Below, one piece after another: positions 28,232 through 38,641 of a DNA stretch of 64,000 bases. The stretch spans positions 124,001-188,000 of the forward strand of contig CAYPID010000001.1 of assembly GCA_964410725.1 (NCBI GenBank), given 5' to 3'. Numbering within the stretch: the stretch's first letter is position 1; every line of letters begins with the position of its first letter. The notes under the pieces are model-generated. The model was given only the letters and a program-made list of their open reading frames with translations, did not search any database and was not told the DNA's origin. The DNA is from CALAZP01 sp964410725. GTDB lineage: Bacteria; Bacteroidota; Bacteroidia; Chitinophagales; Saprospiraceae. The position numbers and the translations under genes are program-made.

Positions 28232-28972
28232 TTATTGAACTGTCTTTCTTTTTCTCAATTCAAAATTTTGACCTAAATAAACTTTTCTAACAATGGGATC
28301 TGCGGCAAGTTCTTCAGCATTTCCGGCTTTCAATATATTTCCTTCAAACATTAAATATGCCCGATCCGTAATGGATAAGGTTTCCTGAACATTATGGTCC
28401 GTAATGAGGATACCAATATTTTTTTCCTTTAACTTGGCAACAATTTGTTGGATGTCTTCCACTGCAATTGGGTCAATACCCGCAAACGGCTCATCTAATA
28501 AGATAAAAGAAGGATTTGTGGCTAAAGCCCTTGCGATTTCAGTTCTTCTTCGCTCACCTCCTGAAAGCGTATCTCCCCTACTTTTTCTTACTTTTTCCAA
28601 TCCAAATTCCTCCATTAATATCTCTAATTTTTCCGCTTGGTCTTTCTTAGATAATGAGGTCATTTCTAACACTGCCTTAACATTATCCTCTACGGAAAGC
28701 TTTCTAAACACTGACGGTTCCTGAGGCAAATAACCGATTCCTTTCCTAGCCCGCTTATACATAGGCAAATCTGTGATTCGCTCATCTCCTAAATACACCT
28801 CCCCTTCATTGGGTTTGATGAATCCAACTACCATGTAAAAAGAAGTAGTTTTACCAGCTCCATTGGGGCCTAACAAACCGACAATCTCTCCTTTATTGAC
28901 CTCAAGGCTAACGCCTTTGACCACTTTTTTTCTGCCATAGGACTTGACCAAGTCCCGAGCCAATAACTTCAT
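28232..28972 (-). CDS. lptB: LPS export ABC transporter ATPase
   Basis: The cytoplasmic ATPase of the LptB2FG complex, which extracts lipopolysaccharide from the inner membrane. Walker A GPNGAGKT is at 35-42, the signature is LSGGERRR, Walker B is [13 protein letters not shown], and the H-loop is ITDHNVQET. The 246-residue length and the [20 protein letters not shown]-terminus are typical of LptB. The start overlaps the upstream outer-membrane protein stop by one base (TAATG). No lptF, lptG, lptA or lptC is in the window. Confidence 0.95.
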   Translation of the reverse strand: MKLLARDLVKSYGRKKVVKGVSLEVNKGEIVGLLGPNGAGKTTSFYMVVGFIKPNEGEVYLGDERITDLPMYKRARKGIGYLPQEPSVFRKLSVEDNVKAVLEMTSLSKKDQAEKLEILMEEFGLEKVRKSRGDTLSGGERRRTEIARALATNPSFILLDEPFAGIDPIAVEDIQQIVAKLKEKNIGILITDHNVQETLSITDRAYLMFEGNILKAGNAEELAADPIVRKVYLGQNFELRKRKTVQ

Positions 28973-29724
28973 TAGTCTACGTATATGATTTTATGTAAAA
29001 AGCGAATACCCATAGATAGTTCAAATGTAGTATTGGTAATTTGACGCTGAGGTATGGTAATTGAATTTGTAGAACTCAAGGGGTTGGGGTTTCGGACATT
29101 TCTGATTTCTGGCTGGTTATATTGGTAACTAAAATCAGGATTAATATTGATTTCTATAAAACCCCCAACCAACTCAGTAAAATCAAACTGAATACCACCT
29201 CCTGCCATCACCCCGTAATTAAATTTATTGACAAACTCATCAAAAGGATAAATGAAAAAATAACTGTTGGTTTCGTCTATACCATCTGGTCTAAGATTTG
29301 AACCTATGGTATAATCTCCTCTAATGCCCAAGCTATAATATACCTTTGTTGATCGCTTAAAATCATACTTTTGTTTGCCTCCAAGAACCAACGAAATATT
29401 TTTGAACTCAAATGGATTATTGGATCGATTAACAGATTTGAATCCCGTGGGGGTCTGAATGACTTGAGCAAACGTCCTAATTGCGCTACCTTTAATATGG
29501 TATCCTGCTTGCGCAAATACAGCAAACTTATCCTGATCTGAATGACTCTCTATAAAACCAGCTATGTGATATCTAAATAAAGGTTCCCTCTGAAAATTGT
29601 TATCCCATTTTTGTGTCCCTGCAGTTATTCCTCCCTTAAGACCAAAAGCATAACTTTGCGCATTGCCCTCCTTTTCCATTAAGAGCATTGCAAAGGATAA
29701 CATAAGGAATACTTTAATTCTCAT
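28972..29724 (-). CDS. Predicted outer-membrane beta-barrel protein
   Basis: 250 residues: a signal sequence ending near NAQS, then alternating hydrophobic strands of the kind seen in porin-like OmpA/PorT-type barrels ([48 protein letters not shown]), ending near [15 protein letters not shown]. No enzyme motif is visible. Its overlap with the glucosaminidase gene (11 bases) and with lptB (1 base) points to a shared envelope-biogenesis unit. The specific role is unknown. Confidence 0.8.
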   Translation of the reverse strand: MRIKVFLMLSFAMLLMEKEGNAQSYAFGLKGGITAGTQKWDNNFQREPLFRYHIAGFIESHSDQDKFAVFAQAGYHIKGSAIRTFAQVIQTPTGFKSVNRSNNPFEFKNISLVLGGKQKYDFKRSTKVYYSLGIRGDYTIGSNLRPDGIDETNSYFFIYPFDEFVNKFNYGVMAGGGIQFDFTELVGGFIEININPDFSYQYNQPEIRNVRNPNPLSSTNSITIPQRQITNTTFELSMGIRFLHKIIYVD

Positions 29725-30820
29725 GAAATGTGGTTTTGCGTTTTCTATTAAAATTACCCTCTATAGCTTCAGGAAAAGCATAGATTGGTGAGGGTTCCCT
29801 TTCTATTAAATCTGATTCCTTTTGGTCCCTATTATTGGCGGGCTTTAATAAAATTTCGTTGGCCATATAACTTGATTGAGTAATTGCAGGCCTTTGCTTT
29901 ACCTTCCAACCATTCAATTTAATCTGAACTCCATTTTGGGGCTCCATACCAACCTCCATTAAATTTCTATCGTATAATTTTTTGAGACTTACACCGTAAA
30001 GTTGGCTTATCTGGAACATAGTTTGGTGGTTGATTACGGTATGCCAGGTTTGCTTTCCTCGGTAATGGCTTCTTTTAGGTTGAAGATAAATCATAACATT
30101 TGGACCTACTACCTGATCTTTATAGTTGATGTGTTCATTATACGCTACAATTTTTCTTGCTGGAATATTTACACGCTTAGATAGTTCTTTTACTGTTTCT
30201 GTGTCTTTTGAAAAGGTATATTGGACTTCGTTATTCAAAAGAATAGTCAAATTAGCTTTCTCCTTGAAAGTAACCCAATCCTCCCACAAGGGCTGATCAA
30301 ATTCGTACAAATTAAATTTTTCAATAATGCTAATTAGATTATCTGCATAAGTAGGGCTTGTAGCGTAACCAGAAGTCTTTAATCCCTTTGCCCATTTCCT
30401 ATAGTCTGTGGGGTTAATGGAAAATAAATGCCCATATCTATATTCTTTATTAGGATCCATTAAAAAATCTGAATGGGCTTTATAACTGTCTTCTGCATTG
30501 GAGTAAACCCTGAAACAGGATGGAACTAATCGACCCTTTTGGTCCTTATCGTCATCCTTTCGGTAGATGGTTTTACCCTTCCAATCATTTCCGCATTTTA
30601 TACCAAAATGATTGTTGCCTTTTACGGCCAATTCACTTTTCCCCCAATTACTTTCTAATATTCCCTGAGCTAATTTAATACTGGCTGGAATACCTGTTCG
30701 TTCCATTTCTTCTATGGCTAAAGATTTATGCCGCTCAATATAATCCAACTGTTCATTAGTCTGTAGGTATCCCTCCTGACCAATAAACAATAAAATAGCG
30801 CTGAATAAAATCTTTTTCAT
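29714..30820 (-). CDS. Secreted GH73-type glucosaminidase with LysM-like C-terminus
   Basis: A peptidoglycan hydrolase of 368 residues: signal sequence; an N-acetylglucosaminidase (GH73/FlgJ-like) domain at ~25-175 with LAQGILESNWGKSELA carrying the catalytic Glu and NHFGIKCG; then a LysM-like tail (WHTVINHQTMFQISQLYGVS). Similar proteins cleave the glycan strand during growth or division. I start at the second of two adjacent start-like codons (ATG; the one before is GTG). It leads the unit with the outer-membrane barrel and lptB. Confidence 0.9.
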   Translation of the reverse strand: MKKILFSAILLFIGQEGYLQTNEQLDYIERHKSLAIEEMERTGIPASIKLAQGILESNWGKSELAVKGNNHFGIKCGNDWKGKTIYRKDDDKDQKGRLVPSCFRVYSNAEDSYKAHSDFLMDPNKEYRYGHLFSINPTDYRKWAKGLKTSGYATSPTYADNLISIIEKFNLYEFDQPLWEDWVTFKEKANLTILLNNEVQYTFSKDTETVKELSKRVNIPARKIVAYNEHINYKDQVVGPNVMIYLQPKRSHYRGKQTWHTVINHQTMFQISQLYGVSLKKLYDRNLMEVGMEPQNGVQIKLNGWKVKQRPAITQSSYMANEILLKPANNRDQKESDLIEREPSPIYAFPEAIEGNFNRKRKTTFHEN

Positions 30821-30970
30821 CACAACGAATTAGTAATGCTTGTGCCACAAAACGCTAATATACAACTATCTATTTTTTCAAATTACGATTATATCTAATA
30901 TTGTAGGTCCCCAAATCTCCCAGTAAATATTTTTTATTGAAAATACTTATACGATATTAGGTCAAACACT

Positions 30971-30978
30971 TATCTTTG
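30971..30978 (+). promoter_or_regulatory. -7 promoter element of the CAU tRNA
   Basis: TATCTTTG matches TAnnTTTG and ends 13 bases before the mature tRNA 5' end, giving a very short 5' trailer as expected for a single tRNA gene. Confidence 0.6.
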
Positions 30979-30991
30979 CATGCGCAAAAAA

Positions 30992-31065
30992 GGCGTGGTA
31001 GCTCAGCTGGTTAGAGCGCGTGATTCATAATCACGAGGTCGGCGGTTCAAGCCCGCCTCACGCTA
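30992..31065 (+). tRNA. tRNA with CAU anticodon (elongator Met favoured, Ile2 possible)
   Basis: A full cloverleaf is readable. The acceptor stem is 30992-30998 with 31058-31064 (two G-T pairs). The D stem is GCTC/GAGC, the anticodon stem CGTGA/TCACG with loop TTCATAA (CAT at 31026-31028), and the T stem GGCGG/CCGCC with loop TTCAAGC. The discriminator is A; a CCA end is not encoded. The anticodon stem lacks the three G-C pairs of initiators, so it is not tRNA-fMet. Elongator Met and lysidine-modified Ile2 share CAU; overall similarity favours Met. Confidence 0.93.
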
Positions 31066-31113
31066 CACTTCTGCATCGTACTTCATTAACTGTGCGATAA
31101 CACCCTAAAAGTT

Positions 31114-31150
31114 GAAAAAGGGGTAGCAGTAAATACTGTACCCCTTTTTC
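31114..31150. terminator. Strong (bidirectional) intrinsic terminator after the tRNA
   Basis: Arms A5GGGGTA and TACCCCT5 plus CAGT/ACTG pair around a four-base loop, with one bulged G, and finish in a T tract. It lies about 50 bases past the tRNA. The mirrored A and T tracts allow function on both strands. Confidence 0.85.
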
Positions 31151-31204
31151 TTTTCCCTTTTCAAAATTTGTTAGTTTTAAGCCTCTTATTTTAAAATAAT
31201 AATT

Positions 31205-32314
31205 ATGAGGAAGACCATTTTTTTTCTTTTGCTCTCAACTTCAATTTTGTTAGGGCAATCTGCTCACCAACATACACGAAAGATTCAATTTCCAAATATT
31301 CCTGGACATCTTACCATAGTAAGTGATTTACATCAACACACGGTTTTTTCGGACGGAAACGTATGGCCATCAATTCGAATTGAAGAAGCCGCTCGAGACG
31401 GTGTAGATTTAATTTCACTCACCGAGCACCTCGAATACCAACCTCACAAAGAAGACATCCCACATCCGGATAGAAATAGATCCTATAATTTAGCAAAAGC
31501 TGCAGCAGAATCCAGTAGAATAATGGTGGTACCAGGAAGTGAAATTACTCGAAACCTACCTCCAGGTCATAATAATGCCTTATTCATTACTGATGCCAAC
31601 CAATTATTGGTAGAAGATTCTATTGAGGTATTCAGAGCAGCGCAAGCACAAGGTGCATTTGTTTTTTGGAATCATCCCAACTGGATTGCTCAAGAAAAAA
31701 ATGGAATTGCCAAAATTACCCCCACGCAACAATACCTAATTGATAATGGACTACTTCACGGAATCGAAGTGGTTAATGAACACACCTTTTCAGAAGAAGC
31801 GCTGCAGATTGCCCTGGAACACCATTTAACCATTATGGCAACCTCTGATATTCATGGTTTGATTGATTGGGAATTTGAAGTTAACGAAGGTGGTCATCGA
31901 CCTGTCACTTTGATTTTCAGCCAATCCAAAGAACAAGAATCGATTAAAAAAGCATTGTTTGAACGCAAAACGGTTGCCTACTTTAACAATTACCTTATTG
32001 GACGGGCAGAATATCTAGAGCCTTTAGTAAAAGCTTGTTTGGTCATCAAAGATGCATCTTTTATTGGCAATAGCACAGTAGTTAAAGTAACTATTGAAAA
32101 TAAAAGCAACGCTCCCTTTATATTGTTAAATCAATCTTCTTATACTTTTCACGAACATGCAGATTTAATAGAAATTCCTGCATCTGGGACCATAGAACTG
32201 GCGATTAAAACACTGGGAAAAAACAAGAACATAATCTTACCTTTTGAGGTAATAAATGGAATAGTGGCCCCAAAAAAATATGCAAATATTACTCTTGATA
32301 TCGATTTTGATTAA
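31205..32314 (+). CDS. Secreted PHP-domain phosphoesterase
   Basis: 369 residues with a signal sequence (to about residue 20) and a PHP metal-dependent phosphoesterase domain. The metal motif SDLHQHTVFSDG is near residue 40, with TEHLEY, PGSEIT, FWNHPN and a late TSDIHG, which together supply the usual His/Asp/Glu ligands. Close relatives are annotated as Sb-PDE-type phosphodiesterases; export suggests scavenging of phosphate from extracellular esters, though the substrate is not readable. The C-terminal ~100 residues look like a beta-sandwich. The gap to the MscS gene is 23 bases. Confidence 0.85.
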   Translation: MRKTIFFLLLSTSILLGQSAHQHTRKIQFPNIPGHLTIVSDLHQHTVFSDGNVWPSIRIEEAARDGVDLISLTEHLEYQPHKEDIPHPDRNRSYNLAKAAAESSRIMVVPGSEITRNLPPGHNNALFITDANQLLVEDSIEVFRAAQAQGAFVFWNHPNWIAQEKNGIAKITPTQQYLIDNGLLHGIEVVNEHTFSEEALQIALEHHLTIMATSDIHGLIDWEFEVNEGGHRPVTLIFSQSKEQESIKKALFERKTVAYFNNYLIGRAEYLEPLVKACLVIKDASFIGNSTVVKVTIENKSNAPFILLNQSSYTFHEHADLIEIPASGTIELAIKTLGKNKNIILPFEVINGIVAPKKYANITLDIDFD

Positions 32315-32337
32315 ATTCCAACCAGATCAACCAAAAA

Positions 32338-33990
32338 ATGGCGAGTCCTATGTTTCGAAAACTTCTATGCTTTCTATTCCCATTCTTTAGTTTGATTGCT
32401 TCTGGTCAAAATCAGCGTTCAATTGCTGAAAAAGTCGACCTAACATCACCCTACGGAACCGTCTATACCCATTTATATTTTCTTCAAAACGATAGTTACA
32501 GACCACAATTAGCTGCTCAAGTTTTTCGCAATCAAAACTTGGATAGTTTAGAAGCAATTAAAATCGCCAAAAGGCTCAAACAAATCTACGATGCTCAAGG
32601 CCTATTCGTAGATATTGATCAACTTCCAAAGGAAAACAATTATATAGATTCGCTTACTGGTCAAGCAGTTTATTCGTTATTTCCTAAAGAGATGCCCAAT
32701 GTTACTGTAGAAAAAGTTGGCAATCTCTGGTATTATAGTCCCTCCTCTATTCCAACTATCAATAGGGTGTATGAGGAAATGTATCCACTTGGATCCGATT
32801 TTTTTGCTGAAATGTTGCCATCTGCTATTGGCACTCAAAAATTTGCCGGTCTATTCCTCTGGCAATATTTGGGAATAGGTATCATTCTTTTAGCGACTTG
32901 GGTGTTTCATCTCATATTAAGTAGGGTATTAAGGCCTGTTATTACACGGATTAGTCGGCTAGAAGCCAAAACCAACTTAGACAATAAAGTTCATATTTGG
33001 AAGATTGCACGCCTATTAAGTATTTGGTTAATTATCAAATTTGATAAGGTACTTCTGCCCATGTTGTTACTCCCTGTTGGGATTTCATCTATTGTCGTTA
33101 TCAGTCTTAAAATTATTGGAATACTTCTTTTAATGTTTGTATTTCTTAATATTCTAAAGATTTTCATCTCTTATGGAGTGCTGATTACCCAAAGAACAGA
33201 TAGTAAATTAGATGATCAATTAGTACCAATAGCAGAGAAAGTCCTTAAAGGCTTAATTATTATTGCTGCCATCATCAGTATTTTACAGGTCTTGGAAATC
33301 AATATTACGGCATTAATAGCTGGTCTTTCCATAGGGGGATTGGCGGTAGCTTTGGCGGCCCAAGACACCATTAAAAATTTATTTGGCTCACTCACTATTT
33401 TCTTAGATCGACCCTTTCAGATTGGAGACTGGATTAGGTTCTCTGGAGTGGATGGATCAGTAGAACAAGTTGGTTTAAGAAGTGCTCGCATTCGTACTTT
33501 CGATAATTCATTAGTCTATATTCCCAATGGCAAACTAGCAGATATGGTAATAGACAATTACGGTTTGAGGAATTACAGAAGATTTAAAACGAATATTTCC
33601 TTGACCTACGATACTCCTCCTTTGCTCATTCAAAAATTCGTGGATGGTTTGAGAGCCATTGTAGAGAATCATCCATCAACCAGGAAGGATTATATTGAAA
33701 TTCACCTGAATGAGATGTCGGCCTACTCTTTAGACGTCTTATTCTATATTTACTTTGAGGTTCCTTCTTATTCAAAGGAACTAGAATCGCGTCATCAAAT
33801 TATAATGGCGATATTAGAGCTGGGTCAACTCTTAGGGATACGCTTTGCTTTCCCTTCTTCAACCATGTATATAGAGGATTTTCCCGAGAAAGAAACTAAA
33901 ATTCCAAATTATACCAACGCGTTGAATACAGCTGACGATAAATTGAATCAGTGGATTACTCAATATAAAAGGAAGACAAAAGAACTTTAA
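32338..33990 (+). CDS. MscS-family mechanosensitive channel with periplasmic N-terminal domain
   Basis: 550 residues: a signal-like hydrophobic start, a ~150-residue extracytoplasmic domain, about four transmembrane helices from residue ~177, then the MscS pore helix and beta domain ([38 protein letters not shown]). It probably releases solutes under osmotic downshock. An inner ATG four codons in is possible. The last 4 bases overlap the convergent rho stop. Confidence 0.92.
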   Translation: MASPMFRKLLCFLFPFFSLIASGQNQRSIAEKVDLTSPYGTVYTHLYFLQNDSYRPQLAAQVFRNQNLDSLEAIKIAKRLKQIYDAQGLFVDIDQLPKENNYIDSLTGQAVYSLFPKEMPNVTVEKVGNLWYYSPSSIPTINRVYEEMYPLGSDFFAEMLPSAIGTQKFAGLFLWQYLGIGIILLATWVFHLILSRVLRPVITRISRLEAKTNLDNKVHIWKIARLLSIWLIIKFDKVLLPMLLLPVGISSIVVISLKIIGILLLMFVFLNILKIFISYGVLITQRTDSKLDDQLVPIAEKVLKGLIIIAAIISILQVLEINITALIAGLSIGGLAVALAAQDTIKNLFGSLTIFLDRPFQIGDWIRFSGVDGSVEQVGLRSARIRTFDNSLVYIPNGKLADMVIDNYGLRNYRRFKTNISLTYDTPPLLIQKFVDGLRAIVENHPSTRKDYIEIHLNEMSAYSLDVLFYIYFEVPSYSKELESRHQIIMAILELGQLLGIRFAFPSSTMYIEDFPEKETKIPNYTNALNTADDKLNQWITQYKRKTKEL

Positions 33991-35501
33991 CCATTCATAG
34001 AGTTGAGAAATTCCTCATTACTGGAGGTGCTGACCAGGTGTTTCCTAATGAATTCCATTGCTTCATCAGGCTTCATATCTGCCAAGTGATTTCTAAGTAT
34101 AAACATCCTTTGAAGGGTATCTTTATCTAAGAGTAAGTCATCTCTTCTAGTGCTAGATTTTGTGAGGTCAACAGCAGGATACAAACGTTTATTAGAGAGG
34201 GATCTATCTAATTGTAGTTCCATATTGCCAGTACCCTTGAATTCTTCAAAAATCACACCATCCATCTTAGAACCGGTATCAATTAAGGCTGTCGCCAAAA
34301 TGGTTAAAGAGCCTCCATTTTCAATATTCCTAGCAGCTCCGAAGAATTTCTTAGGTTTATGAAGTGCATTAGCTTCTACACCTCCAGATAACACTTTCCC
34401 AGAAGCTGGCGCAACAGTATTATAGGCTCTGGCCAATCTGGTTATAGAGTCTAATAAAATAACCACATCATGCCCACTCTCTACCAAGCGCTTTGCCTTC
34501 TCCAAAACAATTCCCGCAACTCTAACATGGTTATCTGCTGGTTCATCAAAAGTAGAGGCTACTACTTCAGCGTTTACACTTCGCCTCATATCCGTTACTT
34601 CCTCCGGTCGTTCATCCACTAATAGGACAATTAAGTAAACCTCAGGGTGATTTTTTGAAATGGCATTGGCAACATCCTTTAATAACCAAGTTTTACCAGT
34701 CTTAGGTTGAGCAACAATCAATCCCCTTTGCCCCTTTCCGATAGGGGTAAACAAATCAATGACTCTATTTCCGAAATCTCTTCCAGTAGCTGAGGTTATT
34801 AAATTAAATTTTTCGTTGGGAAACAATGGAGTTAAATAATCAAAGGGTACTCTTTCTCTGATATCTTGAGGATCAACCCCATTGATCTTTGATACCTTAA
34901 GTAAGGCAAAATACTTTTCTCCTTCCTTTGGGGGCCTGATGGCTCCTTTAACTGTGTCTCCTGTTCTCAAACCAAAAAGCTTGATTTGTGAAGGAGAGAC
35001 GTACACATCATCTGGTGAGGTTAAATAATTATAGTCTGAAGACCTTAAAAAACCATAGCCATCTGGCATCATCTCCAAAATCCCTTCACCTTCAATAGCT
35101 CCATCTAGTTCTACATCAAATTTAGGTTTGGGCTTTTCAATTGGCTTGGGTGTTTCAGCTACAGGAGCTGTCCTTTCGCTAGACGAAGAAGCTTGATGGC
35201 TCTTATTTGGAAAATTTCTTTGAGGTTTGTTGGGCATTGGTCTTTCAGGCGTTGTTTGATCCTGCTTTTTTACCTCTGTTTTTACTTCTTCCGTCTTCTG
35301 CGCTACAGGCTCCTTTACCTTTTTTACAGGTTGATGCTTAGGTTTTTCATCCGAGGTCTTTCCCTTTACTGCCTGATGATCTAAAATCTGATAAATTAAA
35401 TCTTGTTTATTGAGTCTTTTGTATCCACTAATCCCTAAAGACTCTGCTAATTCCCTAAGTTCAGGAACCAACATATCATTCAATTGAAGAATATCCAACA
35501 T
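33987..35501 (-). CDS. rho: Transcription termination factor Rho
   Basis: A hexameric RNA helicase that terminates transcription. 504 residues from [10 protein letters not shown]: a SAP-like N-terminal helix bundle, a long Lys/Pro-rich insertion (~50-135) common in Bacteroidota, an RNA-binding OB fold ([10 protein letters not shown], then [15 protein letters not shown]), and the ATPase core with Walker A PKTGKT and [17 protein letters not shown] eight codons upstream extends the frame, but the inner ATG matches relatives. The leader is about 150 bases. Confidence 0.95.
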   Translation of the reverse strand: MLDILQLNDMLVPELRELAESLGISGYKRLNKQDLIYQILDHQAVKGKTSDEKPKHQPVKKVKEPVAQKTEEVKTEVKKQDQTTPERPMPNKPQRNFPNKSHQASSSSERTAPVAETPKPIEKPKPKFDVELDGAIEGEGILEMMPDGYGFLRSSDYNYLTSPDDVYVSPSQIKLFGLRTGDTVKGAIRPPKEGEKYFALLKVSKINGVDPQDIRERVPFDYLTPLFPNEKFNLITSATGRDFGNRVIDLFTPIGKGQRGLIVAQPKTGKTWLLKDVANAISKNHPEVYLIVLLVDERPEEVTDMRRSVNAEVVASTFDEPADNHVRVAGIVLEKAKRLVESGHDVVILLDSITRLARAYNTVAPASGKVLSGGVEANALHKPKKFFGAARNIENGGSLTILATALIDTGSKMDGVIFEEFKGTGNMELQLDRSLSNKRLYPAVDLTKSSTRRDDLLLDKDTLQRMFILRNHLADMKPDEAMEFIRKHLVSTSSNEEFLNSMNG

Positions 35502-35660
35502 TTCGGTTTGGTTGTTTTGTCGCAATCAAAAATTACTATTACTCCTACATTTCAGAGTGTTATCACTAATCGCTCAATTTATTAAAAATGGAAGACGATA
35601 ATGCGATGGGTAGAAAAATAAACACCTATAACTGGTGCTCGATTCACATTAATATCGATG

Positions 35661-35689
35661 CAAAAGTAAGTTTTAATTTTGACATCAAA
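35661..35689 (-). promoter_or_regulatory. Probable rho promoter
   Basis: Minus strand TACTTTTG at 35661-35668 (exact TAnnTTTG) with TTTG at 35686-35689, 17 bases upstream. It would leave a leader of about 150 bases before the rho ATG, room for regulation by Rho itself. The -33 box nearly abuts the serS -7 box. Confidence 0.5.
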
Positions 35690-35692
35690 TAG

Positions 35693-35700
35693 TATATTTG
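35693..35700 (+). promoter_or_regulatory. -7 promoter element of serS
   Basis: TATATTTG, an exact TAnnTTTG match about 55 bases before the serS ATG. It is divergent from, and almost overlapping, the rho promoter. Confidence 0.55.
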
Positions 35701-35755
35701 CAAAAATTTAAAGTTTTAAAAATTAATCCTTGAGGATTTAGAAAATAATAATAAA

Positions 35756-37033
35756 ATGCTGGAGCTTTCTTTTATTAGAGAACATAAGGATTTGGTAATA
35801 GATGGATTAAAAAAGAGAAACTGGGGCGCTGCCGATTTAGCAATCGTAGACCAAATCGTAAATCTTGATGATCAAAGAAAAAAGCTACAGACAGATTTAG
35901 ATATTTTGCTAGCTGAGAGGAATAAGCTATCCAAGGAAATCGGCGATTTATTTAAGCAGGGCAAACAAGCCGAAGCCACAGCAGCAAAAGACAAGGTGGG
36001 CGCTATAAAAAACGAGGTCGTTGTTATAGAAAGTGCTCATAAGCAGGTAGAAGAAGATCTTATTGAATTGTTACTTAAAGTACCCAATATACCACATTCC
36101 AGTGTGCCAGCGGGAGCAGATGAAACCAATAATGAGTTACATAAACCCTGGCCTAATCCCTTTCCCAAACTTGGGGAGGAAGCTATTCCACATTGGGAAT
36201 TAGCCAATAATTACAACCTATTTGATCTTGAGCTAGGAACTAAAATAACTGGACCTGGATTCCCAGTTTTCAGAGGTAAGGGTGCTCGCCTAGAACGAGG
36301 TATGATCAATTTTTTTCTAGACCGTGCAGCCCAAGCAGGGTATGAAGAAATTATGCCCCCTATACTGGTCAACGCTGAAACGGCCATGGCAACAGGTCAA
36401 CTACCTGATAAGGAAGCGCAAATGTATCATACCGAAAAGGATCAACTTTATTTAATCCCAACAGCAGAAGTTCCCGTAACCAATATATATAGGAATGTCA
36501 TTCTGAACGAAGAAGATTTCCCAATCAAATTGACTGCTTACACTCCTTGTTTTAGACGAGAAGCTGGTTCCTACGGGGCCGATGTTAGAGGTCTTAATAG
36601 GGTACATCAATTTGATAAAGTTGAAATAGTTAGGATTGAACATCCAGAAAGATCTTATGATGCCCTCGAAGAGATGGTCAGTCATGTGGAGCAATTACTG
36701 ATTTCCTTGGATCTTCCTTATAGAATCCTCAAACTGTGTGGAGGAGATATGGGATTTACTTCTGCTCTAACCTATGATTTCGAAGTATATTCAGCTGCTC
36801 AAAAAAGATGGCTGGAAGTCAGTTCAGTTTCTAATTTTGAAACTTATCAATCCAATAGGTTAAAATTAAGATATAGAGATGGAAAGCATACTAAATTGGC
36901 CCATACGCTCAATGGTAGTGCCTTGGCACTAGCTAGAATTGTTGCTGCAATTTTAGAAAATAACCAAACGGTTGAGGGAATTTTAATACCTGAAATACTA
37001 AAGCCTTATGTTGGTTTTTCTAAAATTGACTAA
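35756..37033 (+). CDS. serS: Serine-tRNA ligase
   Basis: Class II synthetase charging tRNA-Ser. The 425 residues comprise an N-terminal antiparallel coiled-coil tRNA-binding arm (~25-105) and a catalytic domain with motif 2 PCFRREAGSYG and motif 3 GSALALARIVAAILEN. The substrate region TAEVPVTN is present. Length and layout are standard. It is the first of a loose plus-strand group (serS, metallopeptidase, frr, rpmH). Confidence 0.96.
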   Translation: MLELSFIREHKDLVIDGLKKRNWGAADLAIVDQIVNLDDQRKKLQTDLDILLAERNKLSKEIGDLFKQGKQAEATAAKDKVGAIKNEVVVIESAHKQVEEDLIELLLKVPNIPHSSVPAGADETNNELHKPWPNPFPKLGEEAIPHWELANNYNLFDLELGTKITGPGFPVFRGKGARLERGMINFFLDRAAQAGYEEIMPPILVNAETAMATGQLPDKEAQMYHTEKDQLYLIPTAEVPVTNIYRNVILNEEDFPIKLTAYTPCFRREAGSYGADVRGLNRVHQFDKVEIVRIEHPERSYDALEEMVSHVEQLLISLDLPYRILKLCGGDMGFTSALTYDFEVYSAAQKRWLEVSSVSNFETYQSNRLKLRYRDGKHTKLAHTLNGSALALARIVAAILENNQTVEGILIPEILKPYVGFSKID

Positions 37034-37117
37034 AATATTTCCTTCGATCAATTAGAAACTTTTTTTTAAGTATTTTGGTTAAATAGGTCTATTATCTATA
37101 TTCTAAAACTAAATTAA

Positions 37118-37801
37118 ATGGGAGGTTACATAATTATAACTGTTTTGGTATCCTTGGTGGGTTTTGCCGTCCAAAGCAGGTTGAAATCCAAATTTTCAAA
37201 ATACAGTCGATTGGCGATTAGTAGCAGGCTGAGCGGTGCAGATGTAGCAAGGCAAATGCTTAATTATTACGGAATTCATGATGTCAATATTGTAGAAGGA
37301 AGAGGAATGCTCACCGATCATTACAATCCTGCAAGCAAAACAGTATCTCTTAGTCCAGATGTGTATAGAGGTGCCAGTATTGCTGCTGCTGCTGTAGCTG
37401 CACATGAATGTGGGCACGCTGTGCAACATGCTAAAGCTTATGCCTGGTTACAGCTAAGATCGTCATTAGTACCTATTGTAAGTATTGCTTCCAACCTTCA
37501 ACAATACTTATTAATGGCTGCTTTAGGTTTCTTTGGAATGGGAGGCGGTCAAACCTTATTGCTAATAACGATAATCGCCTTTGCTATAACTACAGCTTTT
37601 GCCCTAATTACCCTACCGGTAGAATTTGATGCAAGCAGAAGGGCATTGGTTTGGCTGAATCAAGCGAGAGTTACACATGGAGCGGAACAAGAAGGTGCTA
37701 AGGACGCTTTGTGGTGGGCTGCAATGACTTATGTTGCCTCTGCTTTGGGCGCATTAGTAACCTTAGTCTATTTGATTATGAGATTTAACGGAAACGACTA
37801 A
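37118..37801 (+). CDS. Zinc metallopeptidase, YugP family
   Basis: A 227-residue membrane protein. The N-terminal helix (YIIITVLVSLVGFAV) is followed by a cytoplasmic or periplasmic zinc-binding motif HECGH at 96-100, and two or three further membrane helices (~120-165 and ~205-222). Features such as ARQMLNYYGI and YNPASKTVSLSP match YugP / DUF2268-like neutral zinc peptidases. Physiological substrates are unknown. It lies 16 bases before frr, so co-transcription is likely. Confidence 0.9.
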   Translation: MGGYIIITVLVSLVGFAVQSRLKSKFSKYSRLAISSRLSGADVARQMLNYYGIHDVNIVEGRGMLTDHYNPASKTVSLSPDVYRGASIAAAAVAAHECGHAVQHAKAYAWLQLRSSLVPIVSIASNLQQYLLMAALGFFGMGGGQTLLLITIIAFAITTAFALITLPVEFDASRRALVWLNQARVTHGAEQEGAKDALWWAAMTYVASALGALVTLVYLIMRFNGND

Positions 37802-37817
37802 AAACAACAAGATTACC

Positions 37818-38384
37818 ATGCAACAAGAGGAAATTCAATTATTCCTAGAGGAGGCTGAGATTTCAATGTCCGGTTCCTTAGAACATTTACAGAAAGAACT
37901 TACAAAGGTTCGAGCAGGCAAAGCGTCTGTTAATATGGTAAGCGATATTGTGGTTCCTTACTATGGCTCACCTACAGCTCTTAATCAAGTTGCTAACGTA
38001 TCTACTTCCGATTCAAGAACACTCATTATTCAACCGTGGGAAAAGAGCATGTTGGCGCCTATAGAAAAATCAATTTTTGAAGCTAATTTAGGTGTGACCC
38101 CTCAGAATGATGGTGAAATCATTAGAATTTCAATACCACCTGTTACCGAAGAGAGAAGAAAAGAATTGGTGAAGACCGCTAAAAATTATGGCGAAGAAGC
38201 TAAAGTCGCCATAAGAAATGCCAGGAGAGAAGCAATGGAAGGTATTAAAAAAGGTGTGAAAGAGGGCTATCCAGAAGATGAGGGAAAGAAATTAGAACAA
38301 GATGTTCAGCAAATGACAGATTCATTCTCGGAAAAGGTGGAAAAGTTAGTTGCTGCCAAAGAAAAAGATATCATGACCATCTGA
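37818..38384 (+). CDS. frr: Ribosome recycling factor
   Basis: A 188-residue cytoplasmic factor that, with EF-G, splits post-termination ribosomes. A helical domain I brackets the small domain II (VVPYYGSPTALNQVANVS, LIIQPWEKSML). The C-terminal helix has the family motif IRNARREAM. In many bacteria frr follows pyrH; here it follows a YugP-type peptidase and precedes rpmH. Confidence 0.96.
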   Translation: MQQEEIQLFLEEAEISMSGSLEHLQKELTKVRAGKASVNMVSDIVVPYYGSPTALNQVANVSTSDSRTLIIQPWEKSMLAPIEKSIFEANLGVTPQNDGEIIRISIPPVTEERRKELVKTAKNYGEEAKVAIRNARREAMEGIKKGVKEGYPEDEGKKLEQDVQQMTDSFSEKVEKLVAAKEKDIMTI

Positions 38385-38439
38385 TCGTGAATAATTCATC
38401 TTTAAAATTATTTTTTTATAGCCGTTAACCAAAAAAAAT

Positions 38440-38447
38440 TATCTTTG
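38440..38447 (+). promoter_or_regulatory. -7 promoter element of rpmH
   Basis: TATCTTTG, an exact TAnnTTTG match 38 bases before the rpmH ATG and downstream of frr, so L34 can be made independently. Confidence 0.6.
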
Positions 38448-38485
38448 CACCCCGTATTGTTTAGATAAGATAAATTGAGAATATA

Positions 38486-38641
38486 ATGAAACGTACTTAT
38501 CAGCCATCAAGAAGAAAAAGAGCTAACAAGCATGGCTTTAGATCCAGGATGAGTTCCAAAAATGGAAGAAAAGTTTTAGCTAGAAGACGTGCAAAAGGCC
38601 GTCATAAATTAACGGTATCTGATGAAAGGAGACTAAAATAA
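38486..38641 (+). CDS. rpmH: 50S ribosomal protein L34
   Basis: A 51-residue, very basic protein beginning [18 protein letters not shown], with the family core [16 protein letters not shown]. It binds 23S rRNA in the large subunit. Unlike the classical rpmH-rnpA arrangement, the next gene is convergent and overlaps its last 9 bases; no rnpA follows here. The C-terminal extension TVSDERRLK is slightly longer than in E. coli. Confidence 0.96.
   Translation: MKRTYQPSRRKRANKHGFRSRMSSKNGRKVLARRRAKGRHKLTVSDERRLK

Noticed and set aside
30977..30989. TTTGC/GCAAA hairpin just before the tRNA as a regulatory element
   Set aside because: Overlaps the -7 element; five pairs only, likely chance.
30992..31065. 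Initiator tRNA-Met
   Set aside because: The anticodon stem lacks the three consecutive G-C pairs, and position 1 pairs with position 72.
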